Source: Campylobacterota bacterium (GTDB lineage Bacteria; Campylobacterota; Campylobacteria; Campylobacterales; JAADDX01). Taken from it: a stretch of 39,181 bases of DNA. The position numbers were made by a program, and so were the translations under genes. Below, piece by piece: positions 6,145 to 16,189 of this stretch (its first letter is position 1; each line of letters opens with the position of its first letter). The stretch covers positions 1 to 39,181 of the forward strand of contig JAADDX010000087.1 in assembly GCA_013153685.1 (NCBI GenBank). Direction: 5' to 3'. The notes beneath the pieces were generated by a model that was not told the origin of the DNA, ran no database searches, and saw only the letters and a program-made list of their open reading frames with translations.

Positions 6145-7608
6145 ATGAGTAAACTAAAAAGTAAAAATTTTTTAATTGTTGGCGGATTGTTTTTGATAAT
6201 AGCGTTGTATGGAATGTACATTAAAGACTGGGTAGTAGGTATATTGCCGCTTGTTGGTATTGTTGTGGCGTATTTATTGCCTCAATCTTCTTCAAGCAAT
6301 CAAACAATTTTGCGTCAAATTAATGATCTGGTTCAAAAAGCTTATAACGGGGAGATTCACCATAGGCTTATTATCGATGGAGAAGATACGTTAGAGGAGC
6401 AAATTGCATGGAATATTAATGAAATGTTAGATCAGGTAGAGGATTTGTTAAGAGAAAATAAAAACGCAATTACGGATATTACCAACGGCCACATGTATAG
6501 ATATATCATGCCACAAGGATTGCATGGGGAGTTTGGAGCGGCAGCTAAGGAAGCGGAATCAGCAATTGAGAGTTTGAAAATATCTAAAAAAGTAGAGCTT
6601 ATTGGTAGTCTCTCAAAACAATTTGCCAACATAGATGGAGGGGTTACAGCTAATTTCCAAAGAGTTGGTGAAGATATCAAGGAGATGGATAAAGCATTTA
6701 AGGAAATTGCTATTAAAGTGCAAGAAAGTTCCAAACAAGCAACCGATACGTTTCAAGTAATGGAGAAGACCAAATCTGACTTTGAGACATTGTCGCATAA
6801 ATTGCATGATACGTCAAATGAAATATTCCAAATGGCGGAAAATATTACAGCGATTTCCAACGTAATAGAACTTATCAAAGATATTGCCGATCAGACGAAT
6901 TTACTTGCTTTAAATGCGGCTATTGAGGCTGTAAGAGCTGGAAATGCTGGTAGAGGATTTGCGGTAGTAGCAGATAATGTAAGAGGGCTTGCCGAGAGAA
7001 CACAAAAGGCAACTAATGAGATTTCGCTCACTATCCAAACTCTCCAACAACAATTCACAAGTGTAAACGAAAACACCAAAGAGGTAGTGCAAATCGGGGA
7101 GCAATCAAGCCAAGCGTTGGATACGTTTGAGAATGCACTAAGTAAATTGCAGTTTAATCTCTCTGATGTGACAAACATTTCTGATAAAAACACACTAGTG
7201 GTAATATTCTTGATCTTCAAAATTCATCACGTAACATACAAAGCAAGCATTTACTCATCTATTACCAACGAGATGGTAAATGAGAGAGTCAAAAATACAA
7301 CCGCTTCGAATTGTGTATTGGGGCAATGGTTGAATAACCCACAAATCAAAGGGATGTTAATTGAGACACCATATTACAAAAAAATGGTGAAAAATCACGA
7401 AAAAATCCATGAAATTGGATATAGCGTGTGTGAAAGAATAGAACAAGAGGGTGTAACCAAAGACAATAGAGAATGGTATTATCACCAAATGGAACAATTA
7501 GAACATGAAGCAAATGAGCTATTTAATAATCTACAAGAAATTTTATCTTTTGCATCACAAAAAAACATGATAGCCGACTTATTAAAAGTAAGTCATGATA
7601 TGGTATAA
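6145..7608 (+). CDS. methyl-accepting chemotaxis protein with CZB domain
   Basis: A 487-residue chemoreceptor. The N-terminus has a short membrane hairpin (about 9-27 and 31-47) with almost no periplasmic loop, so it must sense something inside the cell or a partner. A linker (about 50-145) leads to the helical signalling domain, whose tip reads [20 protein letters not shown] and [20 protein letters not shown]. The last ~130 residues are a chemoreceptor zinc-binding (CZB) domain: HHVTYK, NCVLGQW and NHEKIHEIG supply the His/Cys ligands. This domain type senses zinc or oxidants such as hypochlorite in TlpD-like receptors. It follows the PAS gene by three bases and ends in a one-base TAATG overlap with the next gene. 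Confidence 0.9.
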   Translation: MSKLKSKNFLIVGGLFLIIALYGMYIKDWVVGILPLVGIVVAYLLPQSSSSNQTILRQINDLVQKAYNGEIHHRLIIDGEDTLEEQIAWNINEMLDQVEDLLRENKNAITDITNGHMYRYIMPQGLHGEFGAAAKEAESAIESLKISKKVELIGSLSKQFANIDGGVTANFQRVGEDIKEMDKAFKEIAIKVQESSKQATDTFQVMEKTKSDFETLSHKLHDTSNEIFQMAENITAISNVIELIKDIADQTNLLALNAAIEAVRAGNAGRGFAVVADNVRGLAERTQKATNEISLTIQTLQQQFTSVNENTKEVVQIGEQSSQALDTFENALSKLQFNLSDVTNISDKNTLVVIFLIFKIHHVTYKASIYSSITNEMVNERVKNTTASNCVLGQWLNNPQIKGMLIETPYYKKMVKNHEKIHEIGYSVCERIEQEGVTKDNREWYYHQMEQLEHEANELFNNLQEILSFASQKNMIADLLKVSHDMV

Positions 7609-8810
7609 TGAGATTCATTCTTTTTATACCTGTTTTTATTTTCGCGAATTTTTTTGATTTAGCAAAGCATATCGTAAGCTCATATGAATACAAGCTATCC
7701 ACTACAGATACACAGATTGCTCATGCAAACGCATCCCTTGCACAGATGAAGAAATATGGGCAGATTACTTTGGAGTATCAATATGCACGCAATCTTAAAA
7801 CACCATATGTAGTGATATACGATACCAACTTTCCATCATCACCCAAACATTTTAGGTTTGATATATCATATTCTTATCCAATCTTTGGATATCATATCAG
7901 TGATATGATACAAATTGCCAACTTACAACTCATCCAATCCCAACTCAAACAACAAAATCTCAAGCAAGTTTTGAGCTTGAAGCTTGCTAAGTTGTATGCA
8001 AATTTATATGCGATCAATAAACAAATTGCGGCATTAAATACCGCTAAAGAGAGCTTGTGGACGCTAAGAGAGAAATTGCAGATATTTTATCAAAATAAAC
8101 TAATTACTCATTCAAGACTTGATAAGATTGTGGCTAAATATTATGATACTCTCTCTGAGATTTCCAAAGCTAAAGCCCAAAAAGAGGCTTTACTTAATCA
8201 AATTTTTCTACTTACATCCATAAGGGTAAAAGAATGCAAATTGGATAACATCCAACTCCATGCCCCCAAATTTACCCAACGCAACGACGTAAAGGCGATT
8301 CGAACTACGCTAAATATAGACAAATATCGCATCCAACTACACAAGAATTACCCCAAATTATCGCTATTAGCACGTTATGCGAAGGATGGAAATAATTATA
8401 CAGCTACTACCAATGATTTTCAAAATCCTAATCAATCCATAATAGCGTTATCGATGCAATGGGATTTTGATATGACTAAAACTTACCAAACTCAAATTGC
8501 CAAATTACAAAAGAGGAGAGATATGCTATTTTACAAACAATACCTACAACAAATCAAAATTCAATACCAAAACGACTTTGCGTTTTTGCATGCTTTATAC
8601 GATAGATTGCGTTCTGCTAAAAAAGCGTATCGTGCAAATGCAAGTTATTATGATGACATCAAAGCAAAATTTCTACAAAATCTAGTAGATAGCGTGAAAT
8701 TAAATGAAGCTTTATCTAAGCTTACGTATTCCAAATCCAACGTAGATATGATAAAATCTCAAATATTTTTCTACAAAATAAAATTATTATTTGATGGAGG
8801 CACATTATGA
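7608..8810 (+). CDS. TolC-like outer membrane efflux protein
   Basis: A 400-residue protein with an N-terminal signal peptide ([13 protein letters not shown]), then mostly long amphipathic helices with two repeats of the kind expected for the TolC barrel-plus-helical-tunnel fold. Helical segments are visible at about 105-215 and 300-395. It would be the outer-membrane exit duct of an efflux or type I secretion system, but no RND, ABC or adaptor gene is adjacent. The start overlaps the chemoreceptor stop by one base (TAATG). Its stop overlaps the glmM start by four bases (ATGA), so translation is probably coupled. Confidence 0.75.
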   Translation: MRFILFIPVFIFANFFDLAKHIVSSYEYKLSTTDTQIAHANASLAQMKKYGQITLEYQYARNLKTPYVVIYDTNFPSSPKHFRFDISYSYPIFGYHISDMIQIANLQLIQSQLKQQNLKQVLSLKLAKLYANLYAINKQIAALNTAKESLWTLREKLQIFYQNKLITHSRLDKIVAKYYDTLSEISKAKAQKEALLNQIFLLTSIRVKECKLDNIQLHAPKFTQRNDVKAIRTTLNIDKYRIQLHKNYPKLSLLARYAKDGNNYTATTNDFQNPNQSIIALSMQWDFDMTKTYQTQIAKLQKRRDMLFYKQYLQQIKIQYQNDFAFLHALYDRLRSAKKAYRANASYYDDIKAKFLQNLVDSVKLNEALSKLTYSKSNVDMIKSQIFFYKIKLLFDGGTL

Positions 8811-10135
8811 AATTATTCGGAACTGATGGAGTTAGAGGACATGCAGGAGAGTTTATTACCCCTTTTTTGGCGTTAAAATTAGCAATGGCTCTAGGGACAT
8901 ACTTTCGTAAACATGCCGTAACCAATAAAATATTAGTGGGTAAAGATACAAGAAGAAGCGGTTATATGATAGAAAATGCTATTGTATCTGGACTTACTGC
9001 TGTAGGATATGATGTGATACAAATAGGCCCGATGCCTACTCCGGCTGTGGCTTTTTTGACTCAAGATCTTAGATGTGATGCTGGGATTATGATTAGTGCT
9101 AGTCATAACCCTTATTATGATAATGGGATTAAGTTGTTTGATGGAAATGGGGATAAGCTTGATGGTATGATAGAACATGAGATAGAGGAAATTTATGCAC
9201 GAGAAGATTTTATTTTGGCTACTGATAAAAAAATCGGTAAAAGCAAAAGAATTGATGATGTAATTGGTAGATATATTGTGCATATCAAAGACTCCTTTCC
9301 TAAAGATAAAAACTTAAATCACCTTAGGATTATCTTGGATACAGCAAATGGTGCGGCGTATAAAGTAGCACAAATTGTGTTTGAGGAGTTGGGTGCTGAT
9401 GTTATTACTCTAAATAATACGCCAAACGGATATAATATTAACGACAATTGCGGTGCTATGTATCCGGCACAATTAGCCGCTAAAGTTAGGGAATACAGAG
9501 CGGATATCGGTTTTGCTTTTGATGGGGATGCTGACCGATTAGTAGTGGTGGATCAAAACGGTGAAATTATCCATGGAGATAAGTTAATTGGTGCGTTGGC
9601 TTTATATCTCAAATCTCAAAATAAACTCAAAAATGATGCCATTGCAGTTACTATTATGAGTAATAGAGCACTTGATGAATTTTTGGCTACGCACGGTATT
9701 AAGGTATATCGCTCACCAGTGGGTGATAAGCACGTACTAGAAGTGCTCAAACAAAAAGGACTTAATTTCGGTGCGGAACAATCAGGTCATATTATTTTTA
9801 GCGATTTTGCCAAAACGGGTGATGGTTTGGTCTCTGCTTTGCAAGCTGCGGCATATTTGTTAGATAGTAACCAGCCAGCAAGTCAGGCATTTGATAAATT
9901 CCAGCTATATCCCCAAGTCCAAGACAATATCAATGTATTAAAAAAGATTCCGTTAGAGGAAATTGAAGGTTCAAAAGAGATTTTGGATGAGGTAAAAAAA
10001 GCAGGATACAATTACATAGTTAGATATTCAGGAACCGAGAATAAATTGCGTCTGCTAGTAGAAGGTGCCAATAAAACAAAAGCTAAAGAATTACTTGAGA
10101 AGTTAGTGGAATTTTTTAAGGTAAAATTATCGTGA
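8807..10135 (+). CDS. glmM: phosphoglucosamine mutase
   Basis: Converts glucosamine-6-phosphate to glucosamine-1-phosphate on the way to UDP-GlcNAc for peptidoglycan and LPS. The 442-residue protein has all mutase landmarks: N-terminal [10 protein letters not shown], the phospho-serine loop [14 protein letters not shown] (near 98), the Mg2+ loop FAFDGDADR (near 243), the sugar loop GAEQSGH and the phosphate-binding tail [11 protein letters not shown] strong GGAGG precedes the ATG, which overlaps the tolC-like stop. glmS, the preceding step, lies at 23660-25432 on the other strand. lspA follows with a 4-base overlap. Confidence 0.98.
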   Translation: MKLFGTDGVRGHAGEFITPFLALKLAMALGTYFRKHAVTNKILVGKDTRRSGYMIENAIVSGLTAVGYDVIQIGPMPTPAVAFLTQDLRCDAGIMISASHNPYYDNGIKLFDGNGDKLDGMIEHEIEEIYAREDFILATDKKIGKSKRIDDVIGRYIVHIKDSFPKDKNLNHLRIILDTANGAAYKVAQIVFEELGADVITLNNTPNGYNINDNCGAMYPAQLAAKVREYRADIGFAFDGDADRLVVVDQNGEIIHGDKLIGALALYLKSQNKLKNDAIAVTIMSNRALDEFLATHGIKVYRSPVGDKHVLEVLKQKGLNFGAEQSGHIIFSDFAKTGDGLVSALQAAAYLLDSNQPASQAFDKFQLYPQVQDNINVLKKIPLEEIEGSKEILDEVKKAGYNYIVRYSGTENKLRLLVEGANKTKAKELLEKLVEFFKVKLS

Positions 10136-10569
10136 GGAAATTTGTAATAGCGTTTTTGACGGTATTTGCCCTTGATCAATTGATTAAGTATATATTTTTA
10201 AGTGGATTTAGATATGAGGGTGATAGTATTAGTTTGGTGTTGGTTTTTAATCAAGGGGTGGCTTTTAGTATGCTTGCATTTTTGCAAGGTGCTTTGAAAT
10301 ATATTCAAGTTGGTATACTTCTTGTGTTGATGTTTTATTTTTACAAAGAGAAGTTTTTGCAGAAATATCCTATTCTAAGCGGTATTTTATTGGGGGCTGG
10401 TAGTAGTAATGTCTTTGATAGATTTGTCCATGGTGGGGTTGTGGATTATGTGTATTATCACGGGTTATTTAATTTTGCGATTTTTAACTTTGCTGATGTG
10501 ATGATTGATGTGAGTATAGCGTTGTTTGGGTATTTGTTATTTAAACAAAGGCGTAGTACCTATAATTAA
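10132..10569 (+). CDS. lspA: lipoprotein signal peptidase
   Basis: Signal peptidase II cuts the signal peptide off diacylated prolipoproteins in the inner membrane. The 145-residue protein has four membrane helices. The catalytic aspartates lie in the conserved segments [15 protein letters not shown] (Asp105) and FNFADVMID (Asp122). The start is GTG at 10132 in GTGA, overlapping the glmM stop. Its last 29 bases overlap the 3' end of the convergent flippase gene. Confidence 0.96.
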   Translation: MRKFVIAFLTVFALDQLIKYIFLSGFRYEGDSISLVLVFNQGVAFSMLAFLQGALKYIQVGILLVLMFYFYKEKFLQKYPILSGILLGAGSSNVFDRFVHGGVVDYVYYHGLFNFAIFNFADVMIDVSIALFGYLLFKQRRSTYN

Positions 10570-11744
10570 GCATCGCTTGAAAAAGCTGTGTTAGGATCAA
10601 TAAAACACCAAGCCCAATAGCACCGTATACATATATCAACCACATAAAACAAACATTAAATACCATAGTATAAAACGTAATCCTCAATATAAGTTTGTGC
10701 TGATTAGTGAGGATGAAATAATTGGTAAATAATCCACCAAACGGACTAAAAACCAAGACAATACAAAGCAACTTCAACAACACAACCGCTTGTGGATATT
10801 CACCAAAAAGCGTGAAAATAATATATTTAGCACTCACAAACACCATACTTGCAATAATAATTAAAACTATCAAATAATATTTTAAGATTCTTTGCATTAT
10901 AGATTTGAGGTGGGATTTTGGTATGGTAGATAGGTGTGGAAATAAGACAGTATTTCCAAGTCCTATGATTTTCATAATAGCTTCAAATATTTTATGTGCG
11001 ATACTAAATATACCCACGGCTTCATATCCGCTAACAAATCCTAAAAACAAAATATTGAGATTAGAATACAAATTGACACTAATATTTGAGATAAAAAGAT
11101 AATATCCTTTTAAAAAATCTAACTATACTGCGGGTTTTTGGTAGGATAAACCTAAGATTATATTTGTGCCATATAAAAATATTTGCCCCAATTGCTACAA
11201 TAAAAATAGCTATTGCGTTTAAGAGGGGAATATACACATAATCTTGAGGAGCTTTAATATATGTAAAAATAGCTACAAGATACAATATCCTAATACTCAC
11301 ATCAAAAATAACGATAAATTTCATCTTCTCAATCGCTTGAAAAAACCATGTCGGAAAGAACATTTGAGCAAAGATCATCAGATATGAAAAAATAAAAACC
11401 TCTTTATGGATATAAAATTTGGGATACAACAATAAAATAGCAAATATGCCGCTAGCAACTACAAACAATAATAATTTGCTAATATACATTTTGCTAAATA
11501 AAAGACTGACTTTTTGGGTGGAATTGCGATAAAAAGAGATATCTTTGATAATTATCATCTTAAATCCATAATCAATAAATAACCCAAAATACGAGATGAC
11601 TACATAACTAAAATTAATTAGCCCATAATTATCCACACCAATTATTCTAATAATATATGTCATAGCCACAAACGGGATGATATAATTGGCTATTTCCAAG
11701 ATTAACAAATAAGAAAAATTACTAATTAACTTTTTGTGTATCAT
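10541..11744 (-). pseudogene. polysaccharide flippase (Wzx/MATE-like), frameshifted
   Basis: A membrane exporter of the MOP/Wzx O-antigen flippase type, split into two frames. The first part (11744 to TAG 11081-11079) starts MIHKKLISNFSYLL and has the N-terminal helices, with IRIIGVDNYGLINF typical of the family. The second (downstream to TAA 10541) begins in a shifted frame as GYYLFISNISVNLYSNLNIL and continues with the remaining helices. One surplus base in the run T6A4 at 11108-11117 (reverse strand reading TTTTTTAAAAGG) explains the break: removing one A restores an about 400-residue protein. A promoter-like TATAAT and a start codon are intact and the rest is well conserved, so the mutation is recent, a sequencing error, or a slippage site. 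It lies alone, away from polysaccharide gene clusters. Confidence 0.75.
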
Positions 11745-11768
11745 TGATGTAATTTCCGTTTTTGTGAA

Positions 11769-11774
11769 ATTATA
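11769..11774 (-). promoter_or_regulatory. flippase gene -10 box
   Basis: Reverse-strand TATAAT, about 25 bases before the flippase ATG. It suggests that the broken gene is still transcribed. Confidence 0.45.
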
Positions 11775-11832
11775 GCATACAAATTGTCGTATTTGCACAC
11801 ATCCCCAACAATAGATAAGTTGCGAATTATGA

Positions 11833-11838
11833 TATAAT
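11833..11838 (+). promoter_or_regulatory. dnaJ -10 box
   Basis: TATAAT in GATATAATTGC on the forward strand, 25 bases before the proposed dnaJ start. No CIRCE-type inverted repeat is apparent next to it. Confidence 0.55.
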
Positions 11839-11862
11839 TGCAAAAAAATATAAGGAGTGGAT

Positions 11863-12948
11863 GTGGATTTTGAATATTATGAGATATTACAAGTGAGTAA
11901 AACTGCTTCAAAGGCGGAAATAAAAAAAGCATATAGAAAGCTTGCTATGAAATACCATCCGGATAAAAATCCAGGGGATAAAGAAGCAGAAGAGATGTTT
12001 AAGAAAATCAACGAAGCTTATGAAGTGTTAAGTGATGACAAAAAAAGAGCTCTTTATGATAAATATGGAAAGGAAGGGTTGGATACAGGTTCGTCAAGAG
12101 GTGGATTTGATTTTGGCTTTGAAGATATTTTTGAAGAATTTTTCGGATTTTCCAAAAGAAAAAAACGCAAAACAACTCCTTATGATTTAGATATTTTAGT
12201 AAAAGTAGAATTAGAATTTAAAGAAGCCGTATTTGGGACTAAAAAAGAGATTGAGTTTGAATACTATAGCATTTGTCCAGAATGTAATGCCACAGGAGCC
12301 AAAAAACACCACCAATGTCCTACATGTCATGGAGAGGGGAGTATTTTTGTAAGACAAGGTTTTATGAGCATAGGACAAACTTGTCCAGAATGTAAAGGTA
12401 AAGGGATTATTATCGATCAAAAATGCGATAAATGTAACGCAAAAGGATTTATTGTTAATAAACAAACCATCACGGTAGATATCCCAGCTGGGATTGATAC
12501 TGGTATGAGAATGAGGGTGAGTGGGAAAGGAAATGAAGATTTTGACAAAACAAGAGGTGATTTGTATTTGCAAATTTATGTCAAAGAAGATCCGATTTTC
12601 AAAAGACGCGACAATGATGTGATAGTAGAGGTGCCTATATTCTTTACTAGTGCAATACTTGGAGATACTATCAAAATCCCGACATTAGAAGGACAAAAGG
12701 AAATTACTATCAAACCACACACAGAAGATGGTGAGAGTTTCATATTCCATAATGAAGGAATTCAAGATGTGAATAGTCATTACAAAGGGGATTTGATTGT
12801 GATTTTGAGAATTGTATACCCAAAAAAGCTTACCAAAGAACAACAAGACCTACTAGAAAAACTGCATGAGTCGTTTGGCAAAGAGGTACATCATCACAAA
12901 TCTATCTTTGAAGAAGCGATAGAAAAAGTTAAAGGGTGGTTTAAGTAA
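11863..12948 (+). CDS. dnaJ: chaperone DnaJ
   Basis: A type I Hsp40 co-chaperone that delivers unfolded clients to DnaK and stimulates its ATPase. From GTG 11863, five bases after AAGGAG, the product is 361 residues; an in-frame GTG at 11857 overlaps the ribosome site. The J domain has the HPD triad at 32-34 ([10 protein letters not shown]). The G/F linker is short (RGGFDFGF). The zinc domain carries four CxxCxxxG-type repeats: [24 protein letters not shown] and CDKCNAKG. The substrate-binding domains and dimerisation tail follow. dnaK and grpE are not nearby. The 3' end overlaps the ABC ATPase gene by eight bases. Confidence 0.96.
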   Translation: MDFEYYEILQVSKTASKAEIKKAYRKLAMKYHPDKNPGDKEAEEMFKKINEAYEVLSDDKKRALYDKYGKEGLDTGSSRGGFDFGFEDIFEEFFGFSKRKKRKTTPYDLDILVKVELEFKEAVFGTKKEIEFEYYSICPECNATGAKKHHQCPTCHGEGSIFVRQGFMSIGQTCPECKGKGIIIDQKCDKCNAKGFIVNKQTITVDIPAGIDTGMRMRVSGKGNEDFDKTRGDLYLQIYVKEDPIFKRRDNDVIVEVPIFFTSAILGDTIKIPTLEGQKEITIKPHTEDGESFIFHNEGIQDVNSHYKGDLIVILRIVYPKKLTKEQQDLLEKLHESFGKEVHHHKSIFEEAIEKVKGWFK

Positions 12949-13639
12949 CCACCTTATACAACTGCCCGTTGCATTTGATAGTAAGTGTATTTTTATCTTG
13001 GGCGATAATCTGTGCGATTGGCAGTTCATCTAGCGTGAAGTGTCGCATAACCTTGCCGTATGATATCTCGATAACTTCATCAGCCAATTGATATACCTCC
13101 CCAATATCGTGTGATATGAGTATAATTTGTGTATCGAAGTGTTGTTTGATGAGGTTTATTTCGTTATAAAGTTTTTGTTTGAGCTCGTGATTAAGAGCAC
13201 TAAAAGCTTCATCTAAGAGTAAAATAGACGGATTATTGAGTAATGCTCGTGCTAAGGCGACTCGTTGTTTCTCTCCTCCACTAATGTTTGAGGGGTATTT
13301 ATCTTGAATATGTGTAATTTCCATCAATTCCAATAACTCATGAATTTTAGATATATCATCGCTAGCAAATTTTAGATTTTGCAATACCGTCATATTGGGA
13401 AATAGGGCGTAATTTTGAAATACGATTCCAAAATTCCTTTGTTGAATTGGCATGTGAATCCAGTTTTGATTGTTGATATTAATATATCCATCACACTGCT
13501 CAAATCCAGCTATACATCGTATCAATGTGGTCTTTCCGCTACCGCTTTTACCAACAACGGCTATGACTTTGGCATTGGAGCTAAATGCGATATCAAGCAT
13601 AAATGTATTGAGTGGTTTGGTGATATGAATATCTATCAT
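12941..13639 (-). CDS. ModC-like ABC transporter ATPase
   Basis: A 232-residue ABC nucleotide-binding protein: Walker [11 protein letters not shown] (about 29-38), Q-loop [12 protein letters not shown], signature [16 protein letters not shown], Walker [13 protein letters not shown] and H-loop ILISHD. The pattern is closest to importer ATPases of the molybdate/sulfate type (ModC), but it is short, lacking most of the C-terminal regulatory (TOBE) region. No permease or binding protein is next to it. Its ATG overlaps the end of lutB by four bases, so it is co-translated with the lactate-oxidation genes. The substrate is unassigned; it may pair with a ModB-type permease elsewhere. Confidence 0.8.
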   Translation of the reverse strand: MIDIHITKPLNTFMLDIAFSSNAKVIAVVGKSGSGKTTLIRCIAGFEQCDGYININNQNWIHMPIQQRNFGIVFQNYALFPNMTVLQNLKFASDDISKIHELLELMEITHIQDKYPSNISGGEKQRVALARALLNNPSILLLDEAFSALNHELKQKLYNEINLIKQHFDTQIILISHDIGEVYQLADEVIEISYGKVMRHFTLDELPIAQIIAQDKNTLTIKCNGQLYKVVT

Positions 13640-14889
13640 CTAGGAATCCTTGGTATGCTTTTGTATTTGCTCCACTCATTTGGGATTGCATCAAATATCC
13701 ATTGTGGCGTAAGATGTAAAATTTTGCTAAAAAGCTTATAATAGCTTGGATTATTTAGTATATTTTCGGCTACTTTTGATATAGGATTTGGCTTGGTTAC
13801 ATATTTTCTCATATTGATTAGTTGTTTTGAAAAAGGGATTTTTACCGGACATACCATTTCACAACTATTACATAAAGTGCAAGCAAACGGCAAATCTTTG
13901 TATTCTTCTTTATCTTTTAGAGGTGCGAGCAAACTACCTATTGGCCCAGGGATTATATATCGGTAACTATGTCCTCCTCCTCGTCTAAATACCGGACAAG
14001 TAGTAAGGCACGCACTACATCTTATACATTTTAAAGTATCACGAAATTCACTATTTATTCTATCAAGCCTTCCGTTATCTACTAAAATTATTACTCTTTT
14101 TTTCTCGCTTTTACCAAAAATAGAAGTATAAGTAGTGATTTTCTGTCCGGTAGCATTTCTTGCAAGCATTCTTAAAAACACCCCCAAATCTTGCATATTC
14201 GGCACTATTTTATCTACACCTACGCTAATAATATGAAGTGGTGGCACACTCGCACCCAAATCCGCATTTCCTTCATTAGTGCAAACTACGGCATATCCTT
14301 TGTTAGCTACTAGGAAATTTGCACCGCTAATTCCCGCATCCGCACTTAAAAATTCACCTCTTAAAATTTCTCTCATCTTATGTGTAAGATAAGTTGGATC
14401 GGTATTTGTTTCATTGAGAATTTCAGCGACGTCTTCTTTTGTAGTGTGAATTGCAGGCAAAACTATATGACTTGGTTTTTCACCTCTTAATTGCACTATT
14501 CTCTCTCCCAAATCAGTATCAATAACTTCAATTCCTTTGGTGTATAAATATTCATTAAGCCCACATTCTTCGGTAAGCATTGATTTTGATTTTACTACCT
14601 TTTTAGCGTTTTTTAGATATGAATAAACTATCTTGTTATGGTCTTTGTCAGTTTTAGCAAAATGCACTTCGATATTATTATTTTTCGCATTCTCAATAAA
14701 TTCATCTATATATTTTTGCAAATTATTTATTACGTTATCTTTTATATCGCTAGCTTTTTGTCGTAATTCTTCCCATTCATCTACCTCTTTTATCGCTTTA
14801 TCCCTTTTTTGTCTAATAGCCCACAAAGATTCGTTGTGTTTTTGCCCTTTTTGCTTGTAAAATTCGCTAGCTAACTTGTAATGTTTCAT
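13636..14889 (-). CDS. lutB: LutB-like lactate oxidation iron-sulfur protein
   Basis: A 417-residue subunit of the LutABC-type L-lactate oxidase, which feeds lactate electrons to the respiratory chain. It has an LUD domain (about 60-290, with GISGANFLVA and VVCTNEGNADLG). Two [4Fe-4S] motifs follow: CIRCSACLTTCPV near 300 and CTLCNSCEMVCPV near 350. The C-terminal LutB tail appears short, ending IPRIPR. It overlaps lutA by 23 bases upstream and the ABC ATPase by four bases downstream. The LutC gene usually found after lutB is not present in this window. Confidence 0.88.
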   Translation of the reverse strand: MKHYKLASEFYKQKGQKHNESLWAIRQKRDKAIKEVDEWEELRQKASDIKDNVINNLQKYIDEFIENAKNNNIEVHFAKTDKDHNKIVYSYLKNAKKVVKSKSMLTEECGLNEYLYTKGIEVIDTDLGERIVQLRGEKPSHIVLPAIHTTKEDVAEILNETNTDPTYLTHKMREILRGEFLSADAGISGANFLVANKGYAVVCTNEGNADLGASVPPLHIISVGVDKIVPNMQDLGVFLRMLARNATGQKITTYTSIFGKSEKKRVIILVDNGRLDRINSEFRDTLKCIRCSACLTTCPVFRRGGGHSYRYIIPGPIGSLLAPLKDKEEYKDLPFACTLCNSCEMVCPVKIPFSKQLINMRKYVTKPNPISKVAENILNNPSYYKLFSKILHLTPQWIFDAIPNEWSKYKSIPRIPR

Positions 14890-15571
14890 CTAAACTCTCC
14901 AAAATAATTTCACTGATATGTTTGAATTGTATATTATCGTTATCTTTTTGTGCTATTGATTGCAAATGCATAAGACAACTCATATCAACACCGCTAATCA
15001 CATCTGGGTTAGATAAAAGCAAATCATCAAGCTTGCTTCTTCCCATTACATAGCTTAAAAATCCTTCTTTTAGAGAATACACTCCTCCAAATCCACAACA
15101 TTCATCTTTGCTTGCTTGCATTATTTCCACTCCCAAAAGATCTTTTACTTTGTCATAAAAAGGGATATTTAATTCACTCGGAGTTTTCAAAGCAAGATGT
15201 CTAATCGAATGACAAGAGTGGTGAAAAGCTATCTTTTTAGGATAGTTAGTAGCTAAATTTCTATGCCCTTTTTGATAGAGGAAATCTGTAAGTTCGTATA
15301 TTTTATTTGCGATAGAGTATCCTTGTGATTTGGTAAATGATACACAACTACTCCCAATCCCTATTACTTCATCATATTCGTGAAAAATGTTATCCATTCT
15401 TTTAGCTAAATTTGTAGATTGTCCACTATTTACAAACGCTTGTCCGCAACAAGTTTGAGACTTTGGTATATCCACCTTATAACCTAATCTATCTAAAAGT
15501 AAAATTGTGCTTTTTACTACGTTTGGATAAAGTTCTTTTACATAACAAGGGATAAAAAGGGCCAATTTCAT
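14867..15571 (-). CDS. lutA: LutA-like lactate oxidation CCG-domain protein
   Basis: A 234-residue protein with two cysteine-rich CCG domains (TCCGQAFVNSG near 41 and ECCGFGGVYS near 158), the signature of LutA and the heterodisulfide-reductase/glycolate-oxidase iron-sulfur subunits. FHHSCHSIRH (about 115-124) supplies further Cys/His residues. It is the first gene of the lut unit, with GAGGAG ahead of ATG 15571-15569 and an extended -10 promoter just upstream. It acts with LutB at the inner face of the membrane. No lactate permease (lldP/lctP) is visible. Confidence 0.88.
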   Translation of the reverse strand: MKLALFIPCYVKELYPNVVKSTILLLDRLGYKVDIPKSQTCCGQAFVNSGQSTNLAKRMDNIFHEYDEVIGIGSSCVSFTKSQGYSIANKIYELTDFLYQKGHRNLATNYPKKIAFHHSCHSIRHLALKTPSELNIPFYDKVKDLLGVEIMQASKDECCGFGGVYSLKEGFLSYVMGRSKLDDLLLSNPDVISGVDMSCLMHLQSIAQKDNDNIQFKHISEIILESLDETLQVS

Positions 15572-15593
15572 ATCTTCTCCTCATGTTTTTGTG

Positions 15594-15599
15594 ATTATA
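15594..15599 (-). promoter_or_regulatory. lutA extended -10 box
   Basis: Reverse-strand TTTTGGTATAAT, about 23 bases before the lutA ATG. It sits in the 36-base gap between lutA and the PabC-like gene. Confidence 0.6.
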
Positions 15600-15607
15600 C
15601 CAAAATT

Positions 15608-16165
15608 TCATCTATTTAGAATAATTGGATGTTCAATTATATAAAAACCTAAAATAGCGTTGATGAGGGCTAATTTTGAATATTTGTGGATTTGTGTGTA
15701 TGGAATATCGCGTTTGATAAGTAAACCTTTATTAATCAACTCCTCTCTTTTTGTCCCTTTTAGGAGTGGTTGTTTGGGTGTAATCCATTGCGTGTTATCA
15801 AAAAATGCGATATTTGAGATAGTCGTATCGGTTACTAAGCCATTTTTGATAATAATTACTTCATCGGCGTTTTTGGATTTGAGAGCGTTTAGTTCATCTC
15901 TATTTTGGTATTTGAAATCATATATGATGTTGCTGTGAGCGAGTGTAAATGTCTGGAAATATCTTTGTTGTAATGGGAAATATTCGACGTGACGTATGTG
16001 CTTATCGTAAGTGACTCTTACTCGAGTGTTGGGTATTACTTGAAGATGGTCTTTTAGATTGATATATTTGGCATTGTAGAAATGCTTACGCGTTTTGTTA
16101 AGACGTTTGTTGTGTAAAGCGAGATTTTGTATCTTATCCGTAATAAGTAGAGTTTCTATAAACAT
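15608..16165 (-). CDS. class IV aminotransferase, PabC-like
   Basis: A 185-residue PLP enzyme of fold type IV. The likely PLP lysine is in DFKYQNRDEL (near residue 85). The phosphate-binding and dimer segments ADEVIIIKNGLVTDTTISNI and PLLKGTKREELI are typical of 4-amino-4-deoxychorismate lyase (PabC), which makes p-aminobenzoate for folate. The protein is shorter than many PabC proteins (about 270 residues) because the N-terminal domain is compact, as in other Campylobacterota. A D-amino-acid transaminase cannot be excluded. It lies 24 bases after the porin gene on the same strand. Confidence 0.7.
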   Translation of the reverse strand: MFIETLLITDKIQNLALHNKRLNKTRKHFYNAKYINLKDHLQVIPNTRVRVTYDKHIRHVEYFPLQQRYFQTFTLAHSNIIYDFKYQNRDELNALKSKNADEVIIIKNGLVTDTTISNIAFFDNTQWITPKQPLLKGTKREELINKGLLIKRDIPYTQIHKYSKLALINAILGFYIIEHPIILNR

Positions 16166-16189
16166 AATCCCAAAAAGGGAGAAGAAAAA

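Noticed and set aside
7150-7290. Apparent frameshift in the chemoreceptor before the CZB domain
   Set aside because: Another frame here reads like a coiled-coil continuation, but the native frame gives a good CZB start ([13 protein letters not shown]) and the later ligands, so no shift is needed.
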